Shown here in pieces: positions 1 to 10,191 of a stretch of 38,619 nt of DNA. Position numbers and translations under genes: made by a program. Positions within the stretch are counted from its first letter, which is position 1, and each line of letters starts with the position of its first letter. The notes below the pieces were generated by a model, which was not told the origin of the DNA, did no database searches, and saw only the letters and a list, made by a program, of their open reading frames with translations. This DNA comes from Flavimaricola sp. (lineage in GTDB: Bacteria > Pseudomonadota > Alphaproteobacteria > Rhodobacterales > Rhodobacteraceae), in assembly GCA_029255105.1 (NCBI GenBank), contig JAQWWH010000035.1:1-38619 (forward strand), read 5' to 3'.

Positions 1-1380
1 CTGCGCGATCTGGCCGGTCTGATCGTCATCGACTACATCGACATGGACGAGCGTAAGAACAACGCCGCCGTCGAAAAGCGCCTGAAAGACAAGCTCAAGA
101 CAGACCGCGCCCGCATCCAGGTTGGCCGCATCTCGGGTTTCGGCCTGATGGAGATGAGCCGGCAACGCCTGCGCCCGGGTATGCTCGAGGCGACGACGCA
201 GCCCTGTGCGCATTGCCATGGCACCGGCCTTTTGCGGTCGGACGACAACGTCGCCCTTGGCATCCTGCGCCAGCTTGAGGAAGAGGGCGTTCGCGGCCGG
301 TCCAAAGAGGTTCTGGTCAAGGTGCCCTTCGGTATCATGAACTTCCTGATGAACCACAAGCGCGAGAATGTTGCCCAGATCGAAATGCGCTACGGCATGG
401 CGGTTAGGGTCGAGGGTGATCCCACCCTGATCTCGCCCGACTTCCAGATCGAAAAGTTCAAGACCGCAACGCGCACCGTGCCAGAGGCGATCATGCCCGT
501 CGTATCGGCCAACGCGCTTTTGATGGAAGACGAGGACGACGATCTGATCGTCGACGAGACCGAGGACGAGGTCGAGGAGGAGGCCGTGGCGGTCACCGCC
601 GAGGTTCAGCCCAACACAGCCGAAGCGGCGGACGCCGAGGGCCAACCGCGCAAGAAGCGTCGGCGTCGGCGGCGTCGGCGGGGTGCAAACGGCGACAATC
701 AATCCCGTGAAGCCGGGTCCGAGGACGACAACGATGCGGCCGGTTCGGACCCTGATGGATCAGATGGCGGTGACGCCGATGGTTCTGATGCTGCGGTAGA
801 GACCGACGAAACGGTCGCGGCCAAACCCAAGCGGACCCGCTCGCGTAGCCGTAAGCCCAAGGCTGACCCCGCTGTCGAAGCGGAAGTGACCGAGGCTGCT
901 CCAACCGAAGAGCAGGTCGCACCCGAGGTTGCGCCCGAGACGGCAGCTGCCGCAGAGACGACGGTTGAAACGGCGACTGCCGAAGAGGCACCAGCTGCCA
1001 AGCCGCGCCGCCGCAGCAGGGCCAAGCCCGCCAAGGCAGAGGCCGAAACGGCAGTCCCAGAGGCACCAACGTCAGAAGTGACAGAGGCAGAGGCCGCACC
1101 CGCGCCGAAGCCCCGCCGCAGCCGCGCAAAGCCCAAACCTGCCATCGAAGCTGAAGCACCGCTGCCCGAAGCACCGGTCGCGGAAGCAGCACCGGCAGAA
1201 GTGGCTGCACCGGCCGAACCTGAGCCCGTTGCGGCCGCGCCGGAAGAGGCTGCGTCTTCGCAAGAGACAGCATCTCCTGTGGCAGAAACACTTGTCGCCG
1301 AAGCGCCAAAAGCCGAGGCCGAGGCCGAGGCCGACGAGAACAAGCCAAAACGCCGGGGCTGGTGGTCGCTAGGTCGTTGA
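1..1380 (+). CDS. rne: Ribonuclease E, C-terminal part (5' end outside window)
   Basis: The reading frame is open from base 1, so only the C-terminal 459 residues are present. RNase E is the endonuclease that starts mRNA decay and processes rRNA and tRNA precursors, acting as a tetramer that scaffolds the degradosome. The fragment begins in the DNase I-like catalytic subdomain (IVIDYIDM, which probably carries a metal-binding Asp), continues with FGLMEMSRQRLRP, and has the zinc-link motif CAHCHGTG at fragment residues 69-76, where two cysteines per subunit bind the tetramer zinc. After about residue 180 it becomes a disordered acidic tail, followed by an Arg block (KKRRRRRRRRG), repeated Ala/Glu/Pro stretches with PRRRSRAKP-like islands, and the end PKRRGWWSLGR. 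The Arg islands are probably RNA-binding. A strong hairpin follows the stop. Identity is secure; the tail's partners cannot be read from sequence. Confidence 0.96.
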   Translation: MRDLAGLIVIDYIDMDERKNNAAVEKRLKDKLKTDRARIQVGRISGFGLMEMSRQRLRPGMLEATTQPCAHCHGTGLLRSDDNVALGILRQLEEEGVRGRSKEVLVKVPFGIMNFLMNHKRENVAQIEMRYGMAVRVEGDPTLISPDFQIEKFKTATRTVPEAIMPVVSANALLMEDEDDDLIVDETEDEVEEEAVAVTAEVQPNTAEAADAEGQPRKKRRRRRRRRGANGDNQSREAGSEDDNDAAGSDPDGSDGGDADGSDAAVETDETVAAKPKRTRSRSRKPKADPAVEAEVTEAAPTEEQVAPEVAPETAAAAETTVETATAEEAPAAKPRRRSRAKPAKAEAETAVPEAPTSEVTEAEAAPAPKPRRSRAKPKPAIEAEAPLPEAPVAEAAPAEVAAPAEPEPVAAAPEEAASSQETASPVAETLVAEAPKAEAEAEADENKPKRRGWWSLGR

Positions 1381-1409
1381 ACCTGTCCCGCTAAGGGTAT
1401 CAAAAACAA

Positions 1410-1443
1410 AAAGGGCCGGGGCGGGAAACCGCTCTGGCCCTTT
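1410..1443. terminator. Bidirectional terminator hairpin between rne and the cupin gene
   Basis: A long stem pairs AAAGGGCC (1410-1417) with GGCCCTTT (1436-1443). An inner GC-rich arm with two G-U pairs closes on a GAAA loop. An A-rich stretch lies on the left and TTT on the right, so it can stop transcription from both the rne side and the convergent minus-strand gene. Confidence 0.75.
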
Positions 1444-1458
1444 CAACATTGAAACGGC

Positions 1459-1881
1459 TCAGTCTCTTGGAATGTCAAAACCCGGGGCGGCAAGGGTGAA
1501 CCCGTCGAACTGGAACCCCGGCGAAACGGTGCAGCCGACCAGCGTCCAACCTGTTGTGGCCCGGGCCGCCTGCCAATGGTTTTCCGGCACGATAATCTGG
1601 GGGCTTTGTCCTGCGCCAAGGTCTGGCCCAAGAAGATGATCGGTTGCGGGGCCTGCGTCGGTCGGTGACAGGCTCAGCACCAGCGGCGCGCCGGCGTAGA
1701 AGTGCCAGATCTCGGTCGCATCGACCCGGTGCCAATGGCTGGCCTCGCCCTCTTTCAGCAGAAAGTAGATGCAGGTGCCACAGGGCCGTCCCGGCCCGTC
1801 GGCCACCCATGTCTGACGGTACCAGCCCCCCTCGGGGTGGGGGGCCAGCTTCAACTTGGCGATCAGCTCATCGGCGGTCAT
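1459..1881 (-). CDS. Cupin-fold protein, DUF985 family
   Basis: A 140-residue protein of the DUF985 cupin family, a small single-domain beta-barrel. The family-typical opening is APHPEGGWYRQTW (about residues 13-25). The cupin motifs are visible as SHWHRVDATEIWHFYAG (about residues 47-63), with histidines and a glutamate placed to bind a metal or small ligand, and later the VPENHWQAA strand. The substrate is unknown for the family, so no reaction is assigned. The ATG at 1881 is chosen over one 33 bases upstream because a GGGAG Shine-Dalgarno lies 9 bases before it and the shorter form matches the usual family length. It is convergent to rne and lies just downstream of enolase on the same strand (64 bp gap). 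Confidence 0.85.
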   Translation of the reverse strand: MTADELIAKLKLAPHPEGGWYRQTWVADGPGRPCGTCIYFLLKEGEASHWHRVDATEIWHFYAGAPLVLSLSPTDAGPATDHLLGPDLGAGQSPQIIVPENHWQAARATTGWTLVGCTVSPGFQFDGFTLAAPGFDIPRD

Positions 1882-1945
1882 GGGGTACACTCCCGTTAAG
1901 ATGTTTCTGGTCACCCAGATGGTTGGTGCAGGCGTGTGGCGTCAA

Positions 1946-3256
<1,311 letters not shown>

Positions 3257-4177
3257 CTATAGCTTGGCGGGTCGTTGGAGGGAAGCTTGGCGGGCATCTT
3301 CGCGGCGGGCCGACTGTTTCAGTCGGGCCTCGCGGATCAGGGCATAGGAGCCCGAAGCGACGATGATCCCGGCCCCGATAAGGGTGGCAAGATCGGGCCG
3401 TTCGCCGAACACGAGGGTTCCGATGATCAGGGCAAAGGCGATGCGGCTGTAGCGGAACGGCGCGATCACCGCCACGTCGCCCAGCCGGGTGGCCGCCACA
3501 ATGGCCGCATAGGACAGGACGCCGATGACAATTGCGGCGATCGTCAAGGCCCAGGTGTCGCGCGTCAGGGCGACCGGCGCTTGCCCCATCACCACCATCA
3601 GAAGGAGGCCGGTGTGCACCAGACCAATGAAGGCGGCAAGCGAAAGCTGGGGGGAGGTGACTTCTTTGGGGGTTATCCGGGTCAGCATATCCCGCGCACT
3701 TAGCCCGATGACCGCCTGCACCGCGAAAAGGGAGGCCGGTTCAAAACTGTCGAGGCCGGGCCGGATGACCAGCAGGACCCCGCAAAACCCGACCCCCACG
3801 GCAGACCAGCGCCGCCAGCCCACGGTTTCACCCAGGAACAGGGCGGCCCCGAGGGTGACCGCCAACGGCAGCGCCTGCAGGATGGCGGAAGCCGAGGTGA
3901 TCGGGGTCAAGGCGAGGGCCGTCACAAAGCCGATGGTGCCAAAAACCTCCGCCAGAGTGCGCCCGATAACGGCCGGGTGCAAAAGCGCTCGCGTCCAGAT
4001 GCGCTGTCCCGTCAGAAGAGCGATCATTCCCACCAGAACCGCGCCACCGCCGCCAAGGATCGCAATGATCTGTCCGGTGGACATGTCGGAGGACAGCAGT
4101 TTGATGCAAATGTCCTCAATCGCGAAAAGCGCCATGGCGAGGATCATGAGAAGTGCGCCGCGCAGGTTCTGCGTCAT
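3257..4177 (-). CDS. EamA/DMT-family membrane transporter
   Basis: A 306-residue inner-membrane protein of the drug/metabolite transporter superfamily. About ten hydrophobic segments can be traced in two EamA repeats, from LLMILAMALFAIEDICIKLL near the N terminus to LIGAGIIVASGSYAL near the C terminus. The last segment of each repeat has the usual features: a glutamate-containing LGETVGWRRW in the first half and FGERPDLATLIG in the second. The C terminus is a charged cytosolic tail (EARLKQSARRED). Members export or import amino acids, purines, drugs or other small molecules, and the substrate cannot be told here. It lies upstream of eno, and the Fur/Mur gene ends 132 bp upstream of its start on the same strand. 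Confidence 0.88.
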   Translation of the reverse strand: MTQNLRGALLMILAMALFAIEDICIKLLSSDMSTGQIIAILGGGGAVLVGMIALLTGQRIWTRALLHPAVIGRTLAEVFGTIGFVTALALTPITSASAILQALPLAVTLGAALFLGETVGWRRWSAVGVGFCGVLLVIRPGLDSFEPASLFAVQAVIGLSARDMLTRITPKEVTSPQLSLAAFIGLVHTGLLLMVVMGQAPVALTRDTWALTIAAIVIGVLSYAAIVAATRLGDVAVIAPFRYSRIAFALIIGTLVFGERPDLATLIGAGIIVASGSYALIREARLKQSARREDARQASLQRPAKL

Positions 4178-4309
4178 GTGGTCATTTCCGCGGCTCTGTC
4201 TGGGACAGGCGGCCCGTCGGGGCCGTCAGGGATAGGATAACAGCGCGATACAGGCTGGCGGCCCCAAGTGAAAGGGCGATTGCGCCCAGTTTCGTGAAAG
4301 GAAAGGGGG

Positions 4310-4723
4310 TCAGCGCCGCCGAACCGGGACGCCATAAAGCTCGAGCCGGTGGCCCTTAAGCTCGTATCCCAGCCGGGCGGCGATGCGTTCCTGAAGTTCC
4401 TCGATCTCGGGGTCGACGAATTCGATGACTTCGCCCGAATGCATGTCGATCAGGTGATCGTGGTGATCCCGGTCAGCGGTTTCGTACCGGGCGCGGCCGT
4501 CGCCAAATTCGTGCTTTTCAAGGATGCCTGATTCTTCGAACAGCTTGACCGTGCGGTAGACCGTCGCGATGGAAATCCGCGGGTCCTCGGCCGAGGATCG
4601 GGCGTAAAGCTCTTCTACGTCGGGATGATCTTCCGCCGCCTCCAGAACGCGGGCGATCGTGCGCCGCTGGTCTGTCATCCGCAGACCGTGGGATTCGCAC
4701 CGTTCTAGGATCGTCTTTGCCAT
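4310..4723 (-). CDS. fur: Fur-family metalloregulator (Fur/Mur type)
   Basis: A 137-residue DNA-binding repressor of the Fur family. The N-terminal winged helix contains the recognition helix RISIATVYRTVKLFEESGI (about residues 46-64). The dimerisation domain carries the metal-site stretch HHDHLIDMHSGEVIEF. The protein has one cysteine (RCESHG, residue 9) and lacks the CxxC structural-zinc pairs of E. coli Fur. In Rhodobacteraceae this Fur-like lineage often responds to manganese (Mur) rather than iron. It resembles Fur/Mur rather than the haem-responsive Irr. The ATG at 4723 is chosen because homologues begin close to TIxERCE; the open frame extends further upstream without similarity. Which metal it senses cannot be read from sequence, so the symbol is provisional. 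Confidence 0.88.
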   Translation of the reverse strand: MAKTILERCESHGLRMTDQRRTIARVLEAAEDHPDVEELYARSSAEDPRISIATVYRTVKLFEESGILEKHEFGDGRARYETADRDHHDHLIDMHSGEVIEFVDPEIEELQERIAARLGYELKGHRLELYGVPVRRR

Positions 4724-4793
4724 GGCCTGCCCGGAGTTCGCTAAGTGTCCCAAAGGCTTTAACGGCTTGGCCCCGGGTTTTCCACCCTGCCGT

Positions 4794-5840
4794 TCAAAGG
4801 CGGGCCGCGCAAAACGGCAACCGAAGCCAACTGCCTCCCAAGGGTCGCACTTTTGCCCCGCATCCGATCTTGAAGCGGGCAAGCCCCGGTGCGGCCTCGG
4901 TGTCCATTGTGCCAAGGTCAAGGCTGGCGTGGCCCTGGTTGGCCAGCCAGGACGCCGCCTCCACCAGCATCAGGTGGTGGGCGCAGGCCTCGCGCCCCGC
5001 CGCGCCGGTCCAGCCGGTCAGGTAGGTGGCCATGCTGGCGTGCCGTGCAAACAACATCGCCGCAATCGTCACCCCGGCCTTTCGGGCGGTGAACAGTCGC
5101 AGGGCGAGGGGATTCGCCTCAGCCATGGCAAGGGTCAGGGACCGGGACCACCCACGATACCCATTCTGGCGCCGCATCCTGCGCTCTTCTTCCAAAAGCC
5201 AGTGATCGCGCACCTGATGGAACGGCGCTGATGTGATGTCCAGCCCGGTGCGGCGGGCCTTGTTCAGGCTGCCACGCCAGGCGTGATGCATCCCTGCCTC
5301 CAGATCCGCGGGCCGGCTCAAATCAAGCGTGGCGACATGGGCCGGGGTCATCACCTGCCGGTAACCGGCCAACCGCAGCGAGGGGCAGGGGTGCTCTGCC
5401 TCGATCATCCGGAGGCCCATCGGGGAAAGCGCCAGCAGAGCGCGGGCCCGGGCCCGTGGATCGTCGATAAACCAATGCGGCCCCCGCGAGATCAGCCCCA
5501 AACGCCCAAAGGGGCCAAGGCTGCGGACCATGACAAGGGCCCGGCCGACCGCATTTCCCCGATCTTCAAGAGCCACGATCTGGCCGGACAGCCCGATCCG
5601 CGTGAGTGCCGCTCCAAAGACCGGGCTTTGCTGAAGCGCCAGCATTGGTTGGGTCAGGACCCTTTGGGCGCGGCCAGCTTCGACATAGTCGGTTTCCGAA
5701 AAACCGGTTCTGGCCCTGTCCATTTCAACAAGGCCCATTTCACCAAGGCCAAATTCACCAAGGCCAAATTCACCAAGGCCCGCCTCGGTCAGGACGCGCA
5801 TGGTTGGATCGCGTGAGGGGAATCGCTGTTGAATTGTCAT
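4794..5840 (-). CDS. FemAB/GNAT-like acyltransferase with N-terminal pentapeptide repeats
   Basis: A protein of up to 348 residues. Its second half looks like the GNAT/BioF2-like (FemAB-related) acyl- or aminoacyl-transferase fold, with the stretch AWRGSLNKARRTGL followed by FHQVRDHWLLEEERRMRRQ, then a strand-rich core (AGVTIAAMLFARHASMATYL) and HHLMLVEAASWLANQGH. Such proteins transfer acyl or aminoacyl groups; the substrate is unknown. Residues 21-40 are four 5-residue units (GLGEF, GLGEF, GLGEM, GLVEM) encoded by an exact 15-bp tandem array. The start is uncertain because neither the ATG at 5840 nor the one at 5801 has a clear Shine-Dalgarno, and similarity to the family seems to begin near MLALQQSPVFGAAL (residue 66). 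The fur-like gene follows on the same strand after 70 bp. Confidence 0.72.
   Translation of the reverse strand: MTIQQRFPSRDPTMRVLTEAGLGEFGLGEFGLGEMGLVEMDRARTGFSETDYVEAGRAQRVLTQPMLALQQSPVFGAALTRIGLSGQIVALEDRGNAVGRALVMVRSLGPFGRLGLISRGPHWFIDDPRARARALLALSPMGLRMIEAEHPCPSLRLAGYRQVMTPAHVATLDLSRPADLEAGMHHAWRGSLNKARRTGLDITSAPFHQVRDHWLLEEERRMRRQNGYRGWSRSLTLAMAEANPLALRLFTARKAGVTIAAMLFARHASMATYLTGWTGAAGREACAHHLMLVEAASWLANQGHASLDLGTMDTEAAPGLARFKIGCGAKVRPLGGSWLRLPFCAARL
5721..5780. repeat. Four-unit 15-bp tandem repeat inside the acyltransferase gene
   Basis: Four consecutive 15-bp units occupy this stretch. Units 3 and 4 (5751-5765, 5766-5780) are identical (AAATTCACCAAGGCC). Units 1 and 2 begin CATTTCA and differ at two or three positions. 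The unit length is a multiple of three, so copy-number change would keep the frame and only add or remove five residues. Confidence 0.95.
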
Positions 5841-5885
5841 GCAGGCATTAAGTCAGATGAAACCTAAGCCACCCTTAATAGCCGC

Positions 5886-6032
5886 ATGACAATGCGTCCC
5901 AAACCCGGCCCCGTCAGCGGCATCACCGCACCCGGTCCCCGCATGACACCGCTTGGGGCGGCGATCACCGCCCTTTTGTTCGCCATCCCCGCCGGAGTGG
6001 TCGTTACCTTGCTCGCAGCCCTTCTGTCCTAG
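5886..6032 (+). CDS. Small single-pass membrane protein, 48 residues
   Basis: A short ORF encodes 48 residues: a Pro/Gly-rich basic N terminus ([18 protein letters not shown]) followed by one hydrophobic segment ([20 protein letters not shown]), ending ALLS. This reads as a type of small inner-membrane protein with a cytosolic N terminus. No function is recognised. The stop TAG (6030-6032) overlaps the stop of the convergent tyrS (6029-6031). There is no convincing Shine-Dalgarno, and ATGs at 5886 and 5892 are both possible. Support is the clean soluble-tail/TM layout and a position that fills an otherwise empty gap; conservation would decide. Confidence 0.55.
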   Translation: MTMRPKPGPVSGITAPGPRMTPLGAAITALLFAIPAGVVVTLLAALLS

Positions 6033-7282
6033 CCGTCCAACTGCACCAGGGCATGGCGCTTCTTGCCGGCACTCAGCTTGATCGGGCTTGCGAGGGCCGC
6101 GGCATCGATCATCAGGCCCGCGTCGCTTAGCGGGGCATCGTCAAGGCGGGCGCCATTGTCCGAAATCAGGCGCTTGGCCTCCTTGCCGCTGCCGGCAAGG
6201 CCCGTCCGGACGATCAGTTGCACGATCGAGATGCCGTCGCCCAGTTCCACCCGGCTCAGGGTCAGGGTCGGCAGGTCGTCGCCCACGCCGCCCTTTTCGA
6301 ACACCTCGCGGGCCGTCGCCTCGGCCGCAGCCGCTGCGGCGGGTCCGTGCAAAAGGCCCGTGACCTTGTTGGCCAGCACGATCTTGGCCTCGTTGATCTC
6401 GGCCCCGCCCAAGGCGCCCAGACGGTCGCACTCCTCAACCGGCAGTTCGGTGTACAGCTTGAGGAACCGGCCGACATCGGCATCGGTCGTATTGCGCCAG
6501 AACTGCCAGAATTCGTAGGGCGACAGCATGTCGGCATCCAGCCAGACCGCGCCGGACTGGGATTTACCCATCTTCTTGCCGTCCGATGTGGTCAGCAAAG
6601 GCGAGGTGAGGCCGTAAATCTCGTGATCCAGCACCCGCCGGGTCAGGTCGATCCCGTTGACGATATTGCCCCATTGGTCCGATCCGCCCATCTGCAACAG
6701 GCAACCGTAGCGGCGGTTCAGCTCCAGAAAGTCATAGGCCTGCAGGATCATGTAGTTGAACTCAAGAAACGACAGCGACTGCTCCCGGTCGAGGCGGGAT
6801 TTGACGCTCTCAAAGCTCAGCATCCGGTTGATCGAAAAGTGCCGGCCGATGTCGCGCAGGAAATCAAGATAGTTCAGCCCGTCCAGCCATTCGGCGTTGT
6901 TCAGCATCAGGGCGCCGGAGGGCGTGTCCGAATAGTCGATATAGGCCGAGAACACCCGGCGGATGCCTGCGATATTGGCGTCAATCTGTTCGGCACTCAG
7001 CAAGGGGCGCTCGTCGGCGCGGAACGACGGGTCGCCCACCTTGGTCGTGCCACCACCCATCAGGGTGATCGGCTTATGCCCGGTCTTTTGCAGCCAGCGC
7101 AGCATCATGATCTGGATCAGGCTGCCCACGTGCAAGGACTTTGCCGTGGCGTCAAAGCCGATATAGGCAGGCACCACCCCCTTGCTCAGCGCCTCGTCAA
7201 GGCCTTGATAGTCGGTGCAGTCCGCAAGGAAGCCACGCTGCATCATGACAGCCATGAAATCGGACTTGGGGTGGTAGGTCAT
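6029..7282 (-). CDS. tyrS: Tyrosyl-tRNA synthetase
   Basis: TyrS charges tRNA-Tyr with tyrosine using ATP, in the cytosol. The 417-residue protein has the class I signature as HVGS (residues 51-54, for HIGH) after [11 protein letters not shown], the tyrosine/ATP pocket [22 protein letters not shown], and the KMSKS loop as KKMGKS. A C-terminal S4 RNA-binding domain ([19 protein letters not shown]) completes the bacterial type. The ATG at 7282 is chosen because it has GAGG 9 bases upstream and matches family length; the frame runs open to 8050 but that extension is antisense to anmK. It diverges from anmK across 63 bp that must hold both promoters. Confidence 0.97.
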   Translation of the reverse strand: MTYHPKSDFMAVMMQRGFLADCTDYQGLDEALSKGVVPAYIGFDATAKSLHVGSLIQIMMLRWLQKTGHKPITLMGGGTTKVGDPSFRADERPLLSAEQIDANIAGIRRVFSAYIDYSDTPSGALMLNNAEWLDGLNYLDFLRDIGRHFSINRMLSFESVKSRLDREQSLSFLEFNYMILQAYDFLELNRRYGCLLQMGGSDQWGNIVNGIDLTRRVLDHEIYGLTSPLLTTSDGKKMGKSQSGAVWLDADMLSPYEFWQFWRNTTDADVGRFLKLYTELPVEECDRLGALGGAEINEAKIVLANKVTGLLHGPAAAAAAEATAREVFEKGGVGDDLPTLTLSRVELGDGISIVQLIVRTGLAGSGKEAKRLISDNGARLDDAPLSDAGLMIDAAALASPIKLSAGKKRHALVQLDG

Positions 7283-7345
7283 CGTATTGTCCTCAACGCT
7301 CGGTCGGGGCACTCTATAGAAGCCGTTTGGCGCAAGGGGAAGAAG

Positions 7346-8458
7346 ATGTTGAAGGCTGGGGGCGCGGGACAGGTCCTGCGGGTGCTGGGGGCGATGTCGG
7401 GGACCTCCCTCGACGGGGTGGATGCTGCGGTGATCGAAACCGATGGGGTGGCGGTGTTGGGCTTTGGCCCGACCGGCTATCGGCCCTATTCGACCGACGA
7501 ACAGTCCGTGCTTCGGGCGGCCTTGGGTAAGTGGGAGGGGGCAGAGGTCGCCGCCGCCGCCGAAGTCGTCGAGACCGCGCATGCAGAGCTTCTCTCGACC
7601 TTCGATCCCGTCGACCTGGTGGGCTTTCACGGCCAGACGGTGGCGCATGATCCGCAAGGGTGGGGCACGCTGCAAATCGGCGATGGCGCGCTTTTGGCCG
7701 AGGTTCTGGGGTGGCCTGTGGTCTGGGATTTCCGCACCGCCGATGTACGGCTGGGCGGCGAGGGGGCACCACTGGCCCCGTTCTACCACTTCGCCCTGGC
7801 GCAGCATCTCAAACCGTCTGCGCCGGTGGCCTTCCTCAACCTCGGTGGCGTTGGCAACCTGACCTGGATCGACCCCGGCAAGGCCCGGCCCGAGGAGGAA
7901 GGGGCGATCCTGGCCTTCGACACCGGGCCCGCCAATGCGCCCCTCAACGATCTGATGATGCTGCGGCGAGGACACAGCAGGGATGAGGACGGTGCGCTCG
8001 CCGCCCAAGGCGAGGTGTCCGAAGTGGTGGTCAGCGACTTCCTCAACCATCCCTATTTCTGGCGGATCCCGCCCAAGTCGCTGGACCGCGACGCCTGGTC
8101 AGGCTTGTTGCCCGCCGTCGCGGGGCTGCCTGACGCGGATGCCGCCGCCACGCTCACGGCCTGTGCTGCCAGCGCCGTGATGCAGGCGATGACACATTGC
8201 CCTGCGCCGCCCTTGCAGGTGCTGGTGGGCGGCGGCGGGCGGCATAACCCGACCCTCATGGCGATGATCGGGGCGGCACTCGACTGCCCGGTTCTGCCGG
8301 TCGAAATGGTCGGGCTGGATGGTGACATGCTTGAGGCGCAGGCCTTCGCCTATCTTGCCGCGCGGGTCGCCCGTGGCCTGCCCACCTCATGCCCGGCAAC
8401 GACAGGCGTCCGGGCCGCCGTTGGCGGCGGCACCCTCAGCCGCCCGCAATCAGACTGA
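7346..8458 (+). CDS. anmK: Anhydro-N-acetylmuramic acid kinase
   Basis: AnmK opens and phosphorylates 1,6-anhydro-MurNAc, released from murein turnover, to MurNAc-6-phosphate in the cytosol for peptidoglycan recycling. At 370 residues it has the usual length. Signatures are the phosphate loop [17 protein letters not shown] near the N terminus, [12 protein letters not shown], the sugar-binding region [44 protein letters not shown], and [12 protein letters not shown] with [15 protein letters not shown] near the C terminus. Start chosen at 7346 because AAGGGGA precedes it at good spacing. A dispersed hairpin repeat follows the stop and may terminate transcription. Confidence 0.97.
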   Translation: MLKAGGAGQVLRVLGAMSGTSLDGVDAAVIETDGVAVLGFGPTGYRPYSTDEQSVLRAALGKWEGAEVAAAAEVVETAHAELLSTFDPVDLVGFHGQTVAHDPQGWGTLQIGDGALLAEVLGWPVVWDFRTADVRLGGEGAPLAPFYHFALAQHLKPSAPVAFLNLGGVGNLTWIDPGKARPEEEGAILAFDTGPANAPLNDLMMLRRGHSRDEDGALAAQGEVSEVVVSDFLNHPYFWRIPPKSLDRDAWSGLLPAVAGLPDADAAATLTACAASAVMQAMTHCPAPPLQVLVGGGGRHNPTLMAMIGAALDCPVLPVEMVGLDGDMLEAQAFAYLAARVARGLPTSCPATTGVRAAVGGGTLSRPQSD

Positions 8459-8503
8459 GCGGGCAAGGGCCCAAGACTTTCATCCCAAACTCAACCCGGG
8501 TCC

Positions 8504-8560
8504 TCATCTCGCCAAAAATATCCCGGGGGGGGGCCGCAGGCCGGGGGGCAGAGCCCCCCT
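8504..8560 (-). repeat. Rhodobacteraceae-type intergenic hairpin repeat, copy A
   Basis: Read on the minus strand it gives GGGGGGCTCTGCCCCCC, then GGCCTGCGGCC, then CCCCGGGATATTTTTGGCG and AGATGAGGA. The first two blocks are hairpins and the ATATTTTTGG tail is conserved in the family. It lies between the convergent anmK and mttB-like genes, where it could act as a terminator. Copies B and C are at 16241-16305 and 21351-21393. Confidence 0.75.
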
Positions 8561-8592
8561 TATCGCGCCCGTCAACGTACAGCCTTCCCCCG

Positions 8593-10191
8593 TCAGGCGG
8601 GCAGGTGGATCCGAAACCGGGCGCGGATCGCGGCATCGATGTCGGGGGCAAATCGGGCGGCAGCGCGATTGGCCAAAATCGCCTCCTTGCGCCGGGTCGC
8701 CTGAGTGATCAGGTCGGGGCGGTTCTTTTCTTCCCACTCCTTGGGCGACATGCGGTTGGCAATGGCGGGGTAGACGTAATCGGTCTCCATCAGCGACAGG
8801 GTCTGGTCCGATCCCAGGTAGTGGCCCGGCCCGCCGATGCATGTGGCGCGCATCGTCTCAAGCGCCATGGTGTCGTCGGTGACCTCGATGCCCCGGACAC
8901 AGCGCATGGCCTGGCCGATGAGGTCGTCGCCCAGGATCAGGCTTTCCAGGCAAAAGCCAAGCAGGGAGGCGTGCATGCCCGCCGCCTCATAGACCATGTT
9001 CAGGCCCGACAGCCCCGCCATGACGTTAGAGCACATCTGCTCCCACCCGGCTTGCATATCGGGCAGTTTGGCATCGGCAATCCCGGCAGCGGCGCCGCCG
9101 GGCAGGCCGTAAAAGCGGTGCATCTGGGCGCAGCCTGCGGTCAGCAGGGCCTGTTCGCCCGATCCGCCGGACATCGCCCCGGTACGCAGGTCCGACACGA
9201 AGGGCCAGGTGCCGAAGATGGCCGGATAGCCCGGCGACATGGCGTTTACATAGACCACGCCTGCCATGCATTCGGCGACCGCCTGCACTATGGCCCCGGC
9301 GATGGGGGCAGGGGCGGTGGCGCCCGCCTGACCGGCTGATAGCAACAGGACCGGCATGCCACCTTCGATGCAGGCCTCCATCACCTTGCAGGCGTCGGTG
9401 GCGAACTTCATCGGGGGCACGACAAAACAGTTGGAGTTGCTGACAAAGGGCCGGGCCCGCCAGGCATCCTCGCCCCCGGCGATCATGTGCAACATCTCAA
9501 GCGCTTCGGGCACATAGGCGGGTTCGGTGAACGAGGTTCCCACATGCTTGGTCGTGCCCGCACAGCAGGCATAGACGGTGTTGAGGTCCATCTCGAGGTT
9601 GTCGGCGATGTCGCGGGCAACCATGGGCCGTTGCAGAAAGTGGATATTGTCCAACTGGTCCACGATGCGGGCAGCGTCATGGATATCCTGGACCGTGGAA
9701 TCGCGGTACTTGCGCCCTTCGACATCGACCACGTTCACCGCCGCACCGGCGGTGCCGTAGTGGACGCGGGTGCCCGACAGGAACAGGTCGTTAGAGGCGT
9801 CGCGCCCAAACAGGGTCATGTCGCGGCAGGCCTTGGCCATCATGTCCTCGACCAGGGCGGGGGGGAAACGGATGCGTCCGTCACTGCCCTGAATGGCGCC
9901 TGCCTTGGTCAGGATCTCGACACCCGACGGGGGGGCATCGGCCAGCCCGATCTCCTCCAGCGCCCGCAGCGCGGTGCGGTGGATGCGCAGGACTTCGGCC
10001 TCGGTCAGCGGGTTGTAGGTGCCGCCGGACATGCCGGGGCGAATTGGGCGCATGGCGTCCGACAGCTTGGCCGAACGGGCGGCATGGCGCGCGGCGCGGC
10101 CGCCGCTGCGGGCCCGGGCGGTTTTGGTGATTTCGATTGCACCGGGCTGCGGCTGATCGCTTTCGGGTGACGGAAGGGTGATATCTGACAT
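8593..10191 (-). CDS. MttB-family (trimethylamine/quaternary amine) corrinoid methyltransferase homologue
   Basis: A 532-residue protein of the MttB superfamily, whose members move a methyl group from a quaternary or tertiary amine to a corrinoid protein. Recognisable stretches include RIHRTALRALEEIGLADAP near the N terminus, GAAVNVVDVEGRKYRDST, FSNSNC-like SNSNCFVVPPMKFATDACK, and the C-terminal GGPGHYLGSDQTL and YVYPAIANRMSPKEWEE. There is no in-frame amber codon, so it is the non-pyrrolysine type, related to glycine-betaine-type (MtgB-like) enzymes, with unknown substrate. No corrinoid protein or reactivase gene is adjacent. The ATG at 10191 (MSDITLPS) has AAGGG about 9 bases upstream; an in-frame ATG at 10233 lacks a ribosome site. 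Confidence 0.88.
   Translation of the reverse strand: MSDITLPSPESDQPQPGAIEITKTARARSGGRAARHAARSAKLSDAMRPIRPGMSGGTYNPLTEAEVLRIHRTALRALEEIGLADAPPSGVEILTKAGAIQGSDGRIRFPPALVEDMMAKACRDMTLFGRDASNDLFLSGTRVHYGTAGAAVNVVDVEGRKYRDSTVQDIHDAARIVDQLDNIHFLQRPMVARDIADNLEMDLNTVYACCAGTTKHVGTSFTEPAYVPEALEMLHMIAGGEDAWRARPFVSNSNCFVVPPMKFATDACKVMEACIEGGMPVLLLSAGQAGATAPAPIAGAIVQAVAECMAGVVYVNAMSPGYPAIFGTWPFVSDLRTGAMSGGSGEQALLTAGCAQMHRFYGLPGGAAAGIADAKLPDMQAGWEQMCSNVMAGLSGLNMVYEAAGMHASLLGFCLESLILGDDLIGQAMRCVRGIEVTDDTMALETMRATCIGGPGHYLGSDQTLSLMETDYVYPAIANRMSPKEWEEKNRPDLITQATRRKEAILANRAAARFAPDIDAAIRARFRIHLPA

Noticed and set aside
5721..5780. Tandem repeats as a CRISPR array
   Set aside because: The units are directly adjacent with no spacers, are in frame in a coding region and no cas gene is near.
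7283..8050. N-terminal extension of tyrS to 673 residues
   Set aside because: The extension is antisense to anmK and a consistent start with a ribosome site lies at 7282.
8593..10191. Pyrrolysine-containing MttB
   Set aside because: There is no in-frame amber codon and no pyl genes.
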